64,000 bases of DNA from Sambucus nigra (GCA_949130495.1 OX422220.1:126115268-126179267), one strand, 5' to 3'; shown: positions 12,998 through 25,066, counted from the stretch's first letter. Notes: generated by a model not told the origin, from the letters alone. A program made the numbers and translations.

Positions 12998-13090
12998 GAC
13001 CCCTTAATAATATTATGGACATGTAAAGGACCCCTTAGTAATATTGTGGACATGTAAAGGATTCCTTAGTAATTTAAATTGGATGTTTAT
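12998..13090 (+). repeat. 31-bp tandem repeat in the solo LTR
   Basis: Three units of 31 bp start at 12998, 13029 and 13060, each with GG(A/T)(C/T)CCTTAxTAAT followed by GGACATGTAAAG. The third is partial. Confidence 0.85.
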
Positions 13091-13689
13091 GTAAATTCCT
13101 AAAAATAATTAAATTAATTGTACTAAGAAATAAATAACTATTATAGAACTTGTGATTTATAATAATGATTTGAAAAAATCATAATAATTGCGTGTTCTTA
13201 AATTCCCCATATTTGGATTAAAAATCAATTATTGGGAAATTAATATTGTTGATGAATTATGAAATATTATAATATTTAATATTTCAAGAATGTTGGTATT
13301 TTAGATAATTGGTTTTCACCCATCGTTATAGTACACTTGTTAGGTATGGGACTAATAAAGTGGGCCTTAGTTGCGATTTATGCTAATTAGGTATGGGACT
13401 AGTTAATATAAATCTATGCGGGTTATATAAATTGGGGTGGGGACAAATTCTCTATTTTTACCATTGATGTGATAACCTAGAATTGATATCTAGTTGAAGT
13501 AAATTGTTAAAATCATCATTTATATATTATGTGATGAAAGTGTGTTTTGGGAACTTTTAATTTGGGATTAAGGATTATTTTGAGGATTTTCACATCGCTA
13601 TTAAGGGTGGGGAAAATTTATTGTGAATATCTAGTATGAGAAATTTTGGGAAATTAATACCGCAAGACTAAAACTGGTATTAAAATTGA

Positions 13690-13985
13690 ATGGCGACATC
13701 ATGAGTCCAGGGCCGACAGCTTAATCGGGTCAGAGGGAGTTTATGTCATGTCGTGTGTGGAACCTTGCCATATGTCGAGGATCGCAGGATAAAAACGGAT
13801 CAGACAGCGAGTATGACAAGGGGATGTGTGTTGTGTATGTAACCTTGTCATATGTCGAGGGCCGCAGAATAAAAATCGGGTCAGACGGCGGTCTTGGCAA
13901 GGGGATGAACCTTGTTATATGTCGAAGGCCGCATAATAAAATCGGGTCTGGCGTCGGTCTTGACAAGGGAATGTGTGGTAATATT
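13690..13985 (+). repeat. 67-80 bp GC-rich tandem repeat in the solo LTR
   Basis: The phrase TATGTCGAGG with GCCGCA(G/T)AATAAAA and ATCGGGTC recurs at about 13771, 13851 and 13918, with a weaker copy near 13700. Spacing is 80 then 67 bp. Frames through the array are open on both strands only because of the repeat and are not genes. Confidence 0.75.
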
Positions 13986-14731
13986 AATCTACTTTGGTGT
14001 AAATCACCCACGGCGGGAGGACCGCCATACCTAATAATAAAGTGAGAACAATTCATCCTGGTTAATTCAAAAACATTAACATCCTGGGGCTTGGGTTAAA
14101 TTTAAAATCAGATTAGTGTGGCATATTTAAACCTTGGGGGTACTTAGAAAATGTAATTGTTAAGGATTATAGACTTTCTTTTAATTAAAATATTCTATTG
14201 TTATGGTAGATATGTATAGAACTATTGTCTAGGTTCAAGGACCCTAATTGAAACGAGTATCCGGTATTTATGCTCAGGGCTTTGGCTCTTACACATGCAT
14301 TGACAAATATTTTTAGGAATTAAATTGGAGTAGCTGCATAATATTTTTGGAGATCCTTTGGAAGTGCAACTGGAATTATATTATCGTTTTAGTCATTTAT
14401 TTCTTCTCCTTTTCAGTCGTATTTATTGTGAGACTATATTTTGGTTTTATTGGGCCTTTCGGTTCCAAAGTTGTCTTAAGAGATTTTAGTTGGACTTGAT
14501 TTATTGTAATAATTAAGATATTCAGAGATTGCATATGACGGACTTTATATTGCACTTTGGAGATAAATTAGTTGGATATTCTTAATATTTGGGATTGATT
14601 TAAAATATTCATCTTGTGGATTCAAATTTATATGTCTCACATCTGTCACATGCTAAGGATGATATTTAATTTATTAACGCCCGGCTTAATTTTGGTGGCG
14701 GCCGACGCCAGAATTTAGCGGGGTGTTACAG

Positions 14732-15540
14732 AAGATCTACTCACAAACATAATAAATCTATGAGTAATAAACAAAATGAAAATATACACTAATGCAATAT
14801 CGAACTCTTAGCATGCATAAAAACAAGAGAACCACTTTATACCAATTGAGGAAGTGTCTTATTGATACAAGTGCTCCACTCTTATTAACCTTGGGGGGTG
14901 GTGGTGAATAGGTTTTTGGCAATTACGTCCATTTTTTCAAACTTCTTCCCAATTTTAGAAATTCAAGCACATGAATCAATTAGGTTAAGTCATATTAGGC
15001 ATGTGGCTCAATAAATCAAAGTCTCAATTAGGGAATCTAGGTCAATTTACTAGATTCAAAAATCATAATCTCAAAATTTTGGGTTAATCCAGATCTAAGT
15101 GAGATCGAGTCTAATATTGAAGAAAATAACATATTCAACATACAAGCTATTCATAAGTCAAATTTTATGAGGAAAACTCTCTATTAAGGGATAAAAGCCC
15201 TTAACGCACTCTAATCTTTTATTTAACTTGAAAAGGTTTTATACAATGAAAGAAAGTACCTTTCTCTCGCGCACTCATGAGAAGTTACCTATAAACATCA
15301 AACTTTCTTCCATTGACGATAAGAGATCCATACTAAGCTCCATAGGACAAACAAGGAAGTACATGCACCTCCTTAGAGTGGCATCATGCCTCTATCTCTC
15401 CAATAGAACGTGATAACTCCTTTTTAGATTTTGCAATGTAGATCACAAAATTTGATTTAGAATAGTTTAAAATAAACGTTGTCTAAGTGGATATCAATTA
15501 TAGATCTATTATTTTCACTCAATTTGAAGGTAACAAGTTA
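14732..15540 (-). mobile_element. Copia primer-site and LTR remnant
   Basis: At 14845-14860 the phrase TATACCAATTGAGG resembles the reverse complement of a tRNA-Met primer site joined to a copia LTR start. The next 60 bp (GGGGGGTGGTGGTGAATAGG) resemble 3975-4010 in copy A, and later phrases near 15180-15280 resemble 4270-4360. This suggests a diverged LTR of the same broad copia family. The right edge is the CACTA-like element at 15541. No coding sequence. Confidence 0.4.
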
Positions 15541-15730
15541 CACTACACTAAAAGGTAAAAAATATCACATTTTTCTGGTGAACATTTGTCACAGTCCTTA
15601 ACCATGATTAAAAAAAAAGCGTGCCTTGTTACGGTTAAGGACCATGACAAAACTGATGGAAGACAACCCCTTAAAACTTTTTTTCCAACCAGAATAAGTC
15701 ACTTTCCCTCATATCTCTCCCCAACCCAGG

Positions 15731-15794
<64 letters not shown>

Positions 15795-16969
15795 TGAAAT
15801 GGTATGTATATATGTCTATATATAAATGTATGTGTAGTTCTCGAATATATATTGTAAAGTAATTGTATATACATGTATGGTTTTGATATTGGTAAAAACA
15901 ATTTGTGCAAAATATAGCTTTGATATTGTTAGAAAAATGTGGGTTATTTAAGGGAGCTTGATAAATAAGTCATTACATAAGACATTTCCTAATTGGTTTC
16001 ATGGAGATAGGACTAATTGTACACTAATTATATATACATATATGGCTTTGATATTTTTAGATGTAATTTATGCAAAAACTAGATTTGATATTGTTGGAAA
16101 CAATGTGGGTTTATATAAATATAATTTATAGGTTTATTTAATAATATAATTTGTGGCTTTATTTAGGGGAACTTGACAAATAAATCCTATTTACATTAGA
16201 CATTTCCTAATTAATCCTATTAAAATAGTACTAAAGTAAGAAACCCTTTATTATAAAGCATCTCACCTGTAGGTTGTAAAGTATAATTTGGGTGAAAATG
16301 GCAAATAACACAATTAATGTTCTTCAATAATTTTTGATGTTCTTTAAATACATGAGTTTTGAAATTCCATTAGGTTATAAAGTATAATTAAAACTAATTT
16401 GGTATGTGTACGCGACTTAGGATTTCAATATCATAGTGTTTCAACATGATAGCTTGTTAATTAGGTTGTTAAATATTTCAAGATGATAGGTTGTAAAAAA
16501 TCCTTTATTATAAAGCATCTCACCTGTAGGTTATGAAGTATAATTTGGGTGAAAATGAAAAAGAACACAATGAACGCTCTTCGATAATTAGCCTCATAGG
16601 GTTTAAAATTATTTTACCCCAATAATTATTTTTTTCTAGGTACAATTTTGTCACAGTCCTTGATCATGACAAGAGAAAAATTGTCATGGTATTTGATTGT
16701 GGCAAAGATTATGTTGCCACGATCCATGACCGTGACAAAATCATGGCAACACAATCCCTGTCAGGGTCCTTGACTGTGACAAGTCCGTGACATCAGTTGG
16801 TCACCCCACTTGGTTTGACTAATTTTCAGGGGAAAATGGTCGTGACAATAGGGGGGTTTCACACTCCTTGACCGTGATATAAAGAGTTCTCATTCCCATA
16901 ATTATCACGACCCTTGACTGTGATAACTTCTTTCTATCATAGTCAAACTGACTATTTTGTTGTAATGTG
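15541..16969. mobile_element. Nonautonomous CACTA-like element
   Basis: The left end reads CACTACACTAAAA and the right end reverse-complemented reads CACATTACAACAAAA, an imperfect inverted pair of CACTA type. Inside both ends a motif of the form GTCACAGTCCTTGACCGTGAC recurs in both orientations (15587-15650 and 16645-16930), matching the subterminal repeats of this superfamily. The middle is AT-rich and noncoding, with a composite TC/TA/CA microsatellite at 15730-15793. The 3-bp flanks (TTA and AAT) do not match, so the exact right boundary is uncertain. No transposase. Confidence 0.6.
15730..15793. repeat. Composite TC-TA-CA microsatellite
   Basis: Consecutive runs of TC, TA and CA within the CACTA-like element. 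Confidence 0.9.
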
Positions 16970-17176
16970 AATTTAAAAAATAGAGAGACAAAATAGAATC
17001 ACTCAACCTAAAAAATATTCTGTGATATGTACAAAAGGAAAGAGGAACTCATATAATTTATAAGTGGAGGGAAAAATATCTATTTATAGGAATTTTTTAA
17101 GAAATCTGCCCAGTCATGTGCACGATTGTAATTTGGCACTGTGCACATGGTTTGAGACAATATTTAAAAAATATGA

Positions 17177-18480
17177 TTAAAACATTCTATCCGTAGATAA
17201 ATCATCCATCATAACATCACCACCACCACCACCACCATCCTCATCATCATCCTCTACCTCAACCAGAGTAGGAGCATGTTCCCTATTAGATCTAGACGAG
17301 CCCAAAAAAGGCATACCATGATTCTCTATCATTAAAATCCATGTGAAAATGTGATCTTTAGTGGTTTCGAGATGAGTGAAGTCATAATCCACATGATCTG
17401 ACATCGTCGTCAGATGAACATCAAGATAATAAAAAAAATCTCTCATAAGGGAAATTGATGATATAAATACTCCCGAGATGACTGATGAATTTTGGGCACA
17501 AGCGTATCTAGAGTGATCAAGACCGTAAGCAAGATCCTTGGCATCTATATTAATAGCAAGAGATGAAATCCATTAAGAAGTCTGACCATATGAACGTGAA
17601 ACACTAGCACAAATGATATGTCTTAATATAGAAACAAACTGATTGGATCCTAGTAGAGGCAATCCTAGAGACTACATATACCTAATGACCATCTGAGATG
17701 TGTAGCATCAAAATCTCCACACCGTATGATCTCCAGTGTGAGAGAAGGGTAAAGGATAGATCGACGCATGGTGATAGCATGGATAAGACTCACAATGGAA
17801 TATGAGAAAGCCTTAAACCATTTCCTGGGCATAAAGTAGTAGATAACCAAAGAATGTATAATGGACAATCTCTGTAGAAGTTACGTTTGTTGAAATAAAT
17901 TCCCTACCCACATCATATCTCTCCATGCTAAAAACATAGCTAATTAATGATAGGATAAACCACTCTCAGTGTAAGGGGTATAAACATGACTCTCCTCTTT
18001 ACCTAAACCTAAATGTGTAATTAACATATCCTCGATCAACATATCAGAACCACAAAAAAATTAGTGAGAATCAAAGGATGCTCAAACATGACAATCATAT
18101 TTGTATGGAACTCGCGAACAATGGTGTAATTAACCAACATGTGCAGGTTAAACAACTAGGATAAGGAAATATGCTAGATCCGATTTTGGAAAAATAACCC
18201 CTCAATGGTGCACTAAAGATGTGTCATATCCACATCCGTCTTAGTCCCGATAGCCTGCGAAATAAATCCTTTCCTAAATGGGGCTCCATCTCTCATAAAA
18301 TGGATATAATAGGTATATGTGGTTTAATCCAGAATGGTAATAAAGTCACTCAGGGCTAAGTCCGAGCTTGATAAGTGTTAGGATCACTTGGAGGAGTAAT
18401 AGGTATCTCACGAGATTGTGATGTCTTATCAGGACCACTAGGGGGTATAGATGGGACTCTCTTGCATGAAATTGTCTTTT
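17177..18480 (-). pseudogene. Plant transposon-protein (Transposase_32-like) remnant
   Basis: Minus-strand translation from about 18290 gives a stretch beginning MRDGAPFRKGF and later YTIVREFHTNM, resembling the LVREFYAN signature of the family annotated as putative plant transposon protein. It is followed near 17868-17665 by a segment with MPRKWFKAFSYSIVSLIHAI, consistent with the same family's helical region. At 17446-17177 comes an acidic tail with runs of D, E and G. Several stops and frame changes interrupt it. It sits antisense, directly upstream of the LTR at 18770, the position where Tat-lineage elements often carry antisense extra genes. Function unknown; the family call is tentative. 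Confidence 0.4.
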
Positions 18481-18769
18481 CATGAACACTAAGTCACAAA
18501 ATAATGGACAAAATAGAAAATATACAGAATCCAAAGAGAGTATAGAATGTGAATAAAAAAATGATAAATAATTTCCCCACGTCCAACTTAAATCAATAGT
18601 ATGACTCCTAAAGATAATGGAATATCCTAGAATAACTCTAATGAAGATGAAATCAAGTAAAAGATGTGATAAATTAAGACTAACTCGGGTCGAATCTAAG
18701 AGTATCAATTTTTTTTAAAACTAGGGTTAACTTATTAAAATTTGAGCAAAACTCACCCAAAATGGAACC

Positions 18770-20112
18770 TGTAGACACCCCATTCTATTAGCCCCTAACT
18801 CTCCTTAGGTCACTAATACCTCCCTTCATAACTGTAAACCCATGTCACATCCCGAGTACTGACCTGAAATCCATCGGGCACTCCCCGACTCAGTTTGACC
18901 CAAAAGTCAAACTCTTCGTCTCGACCGAGTCTAAATGAATCTTTGAAGGGCACTAAATACCCTTTCCAACGGTCTGCCCCGTGCGCGATTCCGACTTGCC
19001 ATGAGGATGAACGGTCCATTTGCGTCCGAAACCTGACCTAGAGGCCACCTGGCGCTCCCGGGCTCTGTTTGACCTATGTCAACTATTCAGCTCGACCGAG
19101 GCTAAGTGAATATTCAAAGGGATCTGAATACCCTTTCCAACGGTCCACCCCGTGCACGATTCTGACTTTCCATGCGGAGGAATGATCGGTTTGACTCCGG
19201 GAGGCCACCGAGCGTTTCCCGGGCCCGGTTGACAAAAGTCAACTCTCCAAACCAGGTCAAACTCTTTGGAATGTCTAAGTACATCTCCTAACCTTTCAAC
19301 GGTATGCCCCGTGCACGATTCGGACTTACCATGCAGACTAACGATCCGTTTGAGTCTTAATGATTCCCCGTCCAATGGACCGACAAACGCTTCCGAGCCA
19401 TATTTGACCCAAAGTCAACTCTTAAACCCGGGAGAGGTCCAAAGGACTTTCGAAGGTCTCTGAATTACCTTTTCAATGGTATGCCCCATGCATGATTCTG
19501 ACCAATGGTTTGCCCTCGGCGGACAATTTTCCGAAAAAGCCTGAAACACATTGCCAAACGGCAGGTTCCAGAACATGCCTATCGGCACCTTCCTGCCGAT
19601 AGGCAGGAAGGGCTCTATGCTGATCGGCACTCACCTGGGATGATAAAAGTAGGCCTTCACCTCATTTACAGGAAGGGACCCATATCTGATAAAAATCTCT
19701 CTGAACGAATCCCAGAAACCTCTCTCGAAGGCAGCGTGATTTCAACTTCCAAATGCCGTTTTTACTTCCACTTTTCATCATCCCTTTCATCAAACTTGGT
19801 GAATTATCCACTCTCCATCATCATCCAAAGTGCAAGGGCTTCTCCCCAATATTCAAGATCAAGATCTTCAAGAAGGTCCAACTTTCTCAAACTCTCTCGT
19901 TAAATTCTCTTGAATTCTCAATAACTGTTTTCTTACTTAGCACTTTTATTATCCCATTTCACACATCCTAATATACTTTTTACTTAGTATTATTGCACAT
20001 CTTTTATTTTAATAAAACTCGAAAAACCAAGAAAAAGAGAGTTTTTCTCATAAATTCAAATAAGGGATTCTCATATTTTCCTCATACTTTTCTCATAACT
20101 AAAACACTTTTT

Positions 20113-20146
<34 letters not shown>

Positions 20147-20878
20147 CACAAATAAGAGATTCCCCATTTTGGATTTATGGGATAAACCCCACCCCTCGTT
20201 TTACATGCGAACTACGTGGACTTTGATGCCTTTATAGGCTACGTAGGCGGCTCGGGGTAAAACTCGAGACTCGAGTCCTTTTTTCTCACTTTTTCTCTCA
20301 TTTTCTATCTTCTCTAAATCCATTTTTCTTATATTATACATATACTTGTTCTTAGTGACGCATTACCCCATATGTGTTATCGTTCCCTTATAACGATCAA
20401 CGTAGGGGTAATCGCGTAAATCTCATTTTTCTAATATTACTCTTATATATTCCTACGGATGACTCACTTAATCTTTTCCATGATACAAGTCGAGGATTCC
20501 TACCTCCATTCTATATATATACACATGCACACATATCACTGGGGGAAACATAAAGGAAAATAGCAAATATTCATGAGAGACCGAAAGGGCGGAATGGGTG
20601 CCTAACACCTTCCCATTTCGTAACTAAGCCTCCGAACCGTTCTCGAATCAGCTTGATTTCGTATGCACCAGTATGTCTTTGGATGCCACTCTTCGGGGTG
20701 GCTTCCCCTTTTTCTTTTGTCTGTTATGAGTAAAATAGACTGGCGACTCTGAATCTCTCTACATTTTTCACACCATAAACGACGCCTGCCGAAGTTCTCC
20801 CGAGTGGGATGCACGGGACCCGAAGGATCCTTTCCTCCACTCGCTCGCCCGCAAGGATCAGGATCGGGGATGGCCACA
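18770..20878 (+). repeat. 5' LTR of the Tat-lineage element
   Basis: It starts TGTAGACACCCC and ends GGATGGCCACA, with the primer site one base later. It matches 35816-37891 throughout. It holds a CA repeat near 20115-20142 and a motif pair ACTACGTGG/ACGTAGGC at 20207-20257. The likely TATA box of the 3' LTR (TATAAAAG) is GATAAAAG here at 19642-19649, so the 5' promoter is probably weakened. Confidence 0.9.
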
Positions 20879-20879
20879 G

Positions 20880-20897
20880 TGGCGACTCTGCTGTGGA
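20880..20897 (+). promoter_or_regulatory. Primer binding site, tRNA-Arg type
   Basis: TGGCGACTCTGCTGTGGA begins one base after the 5' LTR and is complementary, with two mismatches by recall, to the 3' end of a plant tRNA-Arg ending GGAGTCGCCA. tRNA-Arg priming is known for Ogre-type elements. Confidence 0.8.
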
Positions 20898-22132
20898 TAT
20901 GTGTTTTTTCTTGTGGGCTTGACTCTATTTACATGGATGCTATATTTTTTTATGTTTCCCCCATATCTGCCTATTCCTCTTTCTCACATGTATCCCATGC
21001 TTACGCTTATGTTCACACACTTGTAGAAAATTCTCCATGTACACTTCGCACCACGTGCACCTAGGATCACATGTATATCCCCATGTTGCACGCATCACCC
21101 ATCCATACTTGGCGTACCTGTTGGGGTACTTGTACTTTGCTCCCTGTTTGGCATAATCAAGAAAGGCATTCTCATCATAAGATACTAATAAAGAGAATCA
21201 TGCATGATTCACACAACATCACCAAAGAGCATTGATATGGACTAAATTTTACCCAGTAACTGGAGGGTCACTTCGTGATGGGTGCTGGTCCGGCAGGTCG
21301 CAGTTAGCCTAAGCGATATGACTCTCACCTTCTATTGGCCAAGTACCTTTAACGTATATCGAACGGTTCCCCCGCATCGTACCGCTTGACCGATGTCTTG
21401 ACGGGAGGTATATCGCAGGGAATTCGTTCACGTACGCCGAGTATATCGAATTCACTCTCACACGTACTGTCCCCACGAGGTATATGGTGAGGCAATTCAC
21501 GAACACTCAGGTATATCAAATGGCTTGTCCACACGTACTGATTGCCCCTAAGAGAAAGACGTATATCGTGGAAGTCACGTCAAAGGGGGGAACCCACGCC
21601 GATTCACACAACCAACTGCATACCCGCATATAGGTGTCAGAATTAGGACACGCACTTTAGATTGCCGGTTTCAACCCAAAACTCTGCCGAAATTCCGGGT
21701 CGACCTGCCGCCCAATTTTTGCCCATTTTTTAAAATGGGACCCTGTCTGCGAGCCTGGTTACAAGTCCAAACCGTAGCTTTGCATATATTAAAAACCCCA
21801 CTTTTCCAGGCTCGGGTCCCGTCCGGCATTGCATTTAGGAGAATTAAATACAAGTGAGAACATAATAATCATAATAATCATGTTGAGTTCCATCTCCAAA
21901 AACATTTCTCCCTTCTTTATTAAAAATACAAAAACATTTCTCCCTTCTTTATCAAAAATGCAAAAATAGTTTCTTCCCTTTTTCTCAAAAGTAAATCTTA
22001 TCCTACGCCTTCTTAAGTCGATTGCAAGCCCTTGGCCTGGCTCCCTATTGGCTTCGGTCTTAAGTCAAATCACCTCGTAGTTTCATTCGCTCCTCTACTA
22101 CCTCTTTTGAGTCCAGAATCCATCCACCTTCT
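20898..22132 (+). other. Untranslated leader with short dispersed repeats
   Basis: No credible reading frame lies between the primer site and gag. The motif GTATATCG or a close variant recurs at 21354, 21408, 21441, 21480, 21511 and 21561, three times with CACGTAC nearby. This is the region where some Ogre elements encode ORF1; none is recognisable here. Confidence 0.6.
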
Positions 22133-23330
22133 ATGGAGAATGCAGATCAAGCACCAGTCATACAACCGGATCTGTCGACAGTCCTATTTCAGCTCGTGGC
22201 CAAGATTGACAACCTCCAAGCTGAGGTTCGAGAAATGAAACGAAACCAAGTTGCTATGCCTCAAGAGCTCGAGGCCCTGTTCCCTCGTGCTATGGGTCCA
22301 CCCGATCCTATCTGGGTCCCAGAAGAATATTAGCATGGCTCCACGTGCCCCTCCTGCCAATGGGCCGCCGCCTGCCCAGCTTCCAATGCCAAACATTTCC
22401 CAGCCTATGGCTAACCTGCCTGTGGTCACTGATCCAAAGGAGGAGGAGTTGAATAAAGTCAAAGAGGATCTCAAGATGCTCACCAAGAAGTTTGACCAAG
22501 TCAGGATCTCTGGGAATTACATGGACTACACCCACATGTCTCCTTATCCTAAAGCGAGGTTACCCGAGAAGTTCAAGATGCCAAATATTAAGAAGTTCAG
22601 GGGAGTGGTCCCCCAATTGTTCATCTTCGCAGTTATCATCGTTCCATGACTCTACTAGGGGCTTCTGAAGAAGTGATGGCCCAATTGTTTCAATAAACTT
22701 TGAAGGATAGTGCCCTCCGATGGTTTTTATCCCTTGAGGAATCCAGAATCTGTAGCTGGGAGGATGTAGCCCGAGAATTCATATCGCAGTACAAATACAA
22801 TAAAGAGCTTGAGGTCACCCATCGTGATTTAGAGCTGCTCAAATAGAATCTTAGAGAATCAGTCAATAACTTCATAACTTAGTGGAGGGAGCGAGCAGCT
22901 ACCATGACTAATCGACCATCCGAGGAAGAACAGGTCAACATAGTGAAGAAGAACTTCTTGCCCCATGTCCGAGCGACGATGGGAGGACAATACTATCCCC
23001 AATTCAGAGATCTCAGAGAGGCTGGAGTGGAAATCGAGGAAAGCCTCATTAAATCGGAAATTGAACCAAAGAAGGTGTTCGGACATGAGAAGGAGACTGC
23101 GGGCCAACCACTTCTGTCTAATAGAAAACCACGCTTTCCCTCCCTGCTCCTCTCGCGTCCTAAGCAAGAGAGTGATTTCAGGCTTTTCGACCGACCAGTC
23201 ATCTATAAGGCTATGGAAGCGGGTAAAGCAGTTGTTACGAACACCAGGGCAATCTCGATGAAAGTAGAAGCAACTAGATCAACGGCTACTTTCCAGCTTG
23301 CTGCTTTCACTATGACCTTCCCCACCTAAT
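22133..23330 (+). pseudogene. gag: Gag N-terminal and core region
   Basis: It begins MENADQAPVIQPDLSTVLFQ with a coiled coil, then shifts frame near 22310 into a proline-rich stretch and the approach to the capsid core (PEKFKMPNIKKFRG). Further frame changes and stops follow between 22600 and 22900. There the retrotransposon-gag pattern is still visible: ALRWF, SWEDVAREFISQY, YNKELEVTHRDLE, WRERAA. The last open part runs 22904-23329. The start at 22133 is chosen because it opens the conserved N-terminal coil. Gag forms the particle that packages element RNA. This copy cannot make intact Gag. Confidence 0.75.
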
Positions 23331-23774
23331 CTTCCTCCGGGGTATAGGAGAAGCCCCGGAACTACGCTTGGAAGAACAAAAGTCGTACGGATTCACAAGG
23401 AATCTGTCGATAGAAACTAAAAAAGTGATATCGAAGGCAAGTCAGCGGCTGAAAAGGTCAACCAATAGACCAAGCGCCAGAGTGAGGGACAGCTAGCCAG
23501 ATAACACGAAAGGAAGAAAAAAAGCGCGCCAGAATGTGGACCAAGAGCTGGTACGCTTCGGACTTCTATGGAAAGTCTACGACAGGGTTTAGAGGGATAG
23601 CAGGTCTCCATTAAGACTGGGGACTCTGGGAAATGAGGAGAACTTACGCAAAGATCCCGATATTGAAAATGTGACTCGGTCAGAGTAGATCGTACTTGAC
23701 CTTAAGTTCAGGAGTGCCCTTCAATCAACACCTATGGAGTCTGGCCTGGCGAAAGATATACGAGCTAGCTATAC
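23331..23774 (+). pseudogene. Broken gag linker
   Basis: Stops occur in all three frames. Basic residues are frequent. The position corresponds to the variable linker between the Gag core and the knuckle-like domain. No motif was recognised. Confidence 0.4.
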
Positions 23775-25066
23775 TTGCTCCCCCCCAACGAAATATTAAT
23801 GACCCAAGTCTGGAATGCTACAGTCTCAACCATCAACAACATCTCTCAACCAACCACATCATGGGCACTAGAAAGCCTCCATGCTCCCGTCCGAAGGGAA
23901 TACACTGAGCTTCATGCTCCCCTCTCCAAATTTTACCAAGCCCCATTAAGCCGAAACCTCATCAAACCCTTGGATCCACGTCCATTGCCAAATCCACTCC
24001 CAAGAAACTTCAAGACCGATGCTCATTATGCCTTCCACCAAACTGCTGGCCATTCCACTGACCAATTCTTTCACCTCCGAAACATAATCCAAGATCTCAT
24101 TGACTGGGGTACCATCGCCCCTCCAGCCAATCCTAAGCCAAATACTACCCACAACCCACTCCCAAATCACACCAATGCCATCTTCTTGAAAGAAAACCCG
24201 AATTTCGATCCATTAACCCAAATCACACCCCTATACCCTCCTAAACCTCTTCAAATTTGTCCATATTTCCTCCTACACCCTACTAGCCCCGCTAATCAGG
24301 CACTGTCACTCCTTACCAGAGCATGCATCGCTGTCCGTACCCGTTCTAAAAATGGAGGTATGGAATTGTCAGAGGTGTTAAACCAACTCCTAGAATTCGG
24401 GCTAAAATTTCCCTCATAGATGGTCATCGATTGCCAGAGATTCAGTACACTATTTTTGGAAGAACGAAAATGGGCCCGAGATTCAGACAGATGGGTGGTA
24501 CCAATCGAAGAAGCCAACTTAGATGATGTTGTCCAGGCTATGGCAGAATTATTTAGGCAAACTAACAGCATTTGCAGTATCACCAGGTTACTTGACACTT
24601 TGAAGCTACAAGGGCGCTTGGTTCCTTCAGTCACACATATCCCCACAGAATGGGAGAAGTTGTATGAAGAAGCCATCGAAGTTTTGGAATGCATTGACTT
24701 TACAGGGAAAGATAAAATTGTTACCACCGGATGGGGGGAAGGATTCGAAGATTCGAGCGAAGAATAACTTCAGGAAGATCTGGCCCAGTAGTCGACATAT
24801 GTGGGATGATCTCATTTGAAGAACTCCTCAGAGAAATAGACAGGGTGGCAGAACAACCTGAAATTGACGAGGAAACGGGATTTATGTTTTTTCCTTCTTC
24901 AGTAAATCACATGACCAGATCAGGGAGACATTACCAAGTTCCAAGCTCACTACCAGCAAATGACAAGGGGAAGGGCGTTAAAAACCTTCCTATGACAGAG
25001 ATGACCATCGAAGAAAGAAAGATCCTCCATCAACTGAAGAAAACTCAAGCTAACATCACTCTATGA
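23775..25066 (+). pseudogene. gag: Gag C-terminal knuckle-like domain and gag-protease linker
   Basis: The frame 23775-24419 contains HYAFHQTAGHSTDQFFHLRN followed by IQDLIDWGTI, the position of the Tat-lineage zinc-knuckle-like domain. The cysteines expected there are absent, so metal binding is probably lost. One TAG at 24417 separates it from 24420-24767 in the same frame, where ECIDFTG and a WGEGF motif occur. The frame then changes near 24750 to that used by protease and pol, with FEELLREIDR and TRSGRHYQVP (24806-24960). It ends at TGA 25064, where related elements keep the frame open. The domain order matches Tat elements. Confidence 0.7.

Larger units (their letters stand above)
12156..14731 (+). 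mobile_element. Solo LTR of a gypsy element
   Basis: The block starts TGTAGCAACCCGG and ends GGGGTGTTACA, so TGT and ACA termini are present over about 2.57 kb with no internal coding domain. AAGAT precedes the start (12151-12155) and recurs one base after the ACA end (14732-14736), a probable 5-bp target duplication offset by one. The pyrimidine-rich leader-like stretch at 12600-12660 suggests plus orientation. It probably arose by recombination between the two LTRs of a full element and sits inside the copia remnant. It carries two internal tandem arrays. Confidence 0.6.

Noticed and set aside
13743..14056. Overlapping 100-codon frames on both strands
   Set aside because: Produced by the GC-rich tandem repeat in the solo LTR; the peptides are simply repeated units.
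20602..20877. 91-codon minus-strand frame in the LTR (also 37624-37890)
   Set aside because: It lies wholly inside the LTR, is present in both LTRs with altered sequence, and has no recognisable domain.
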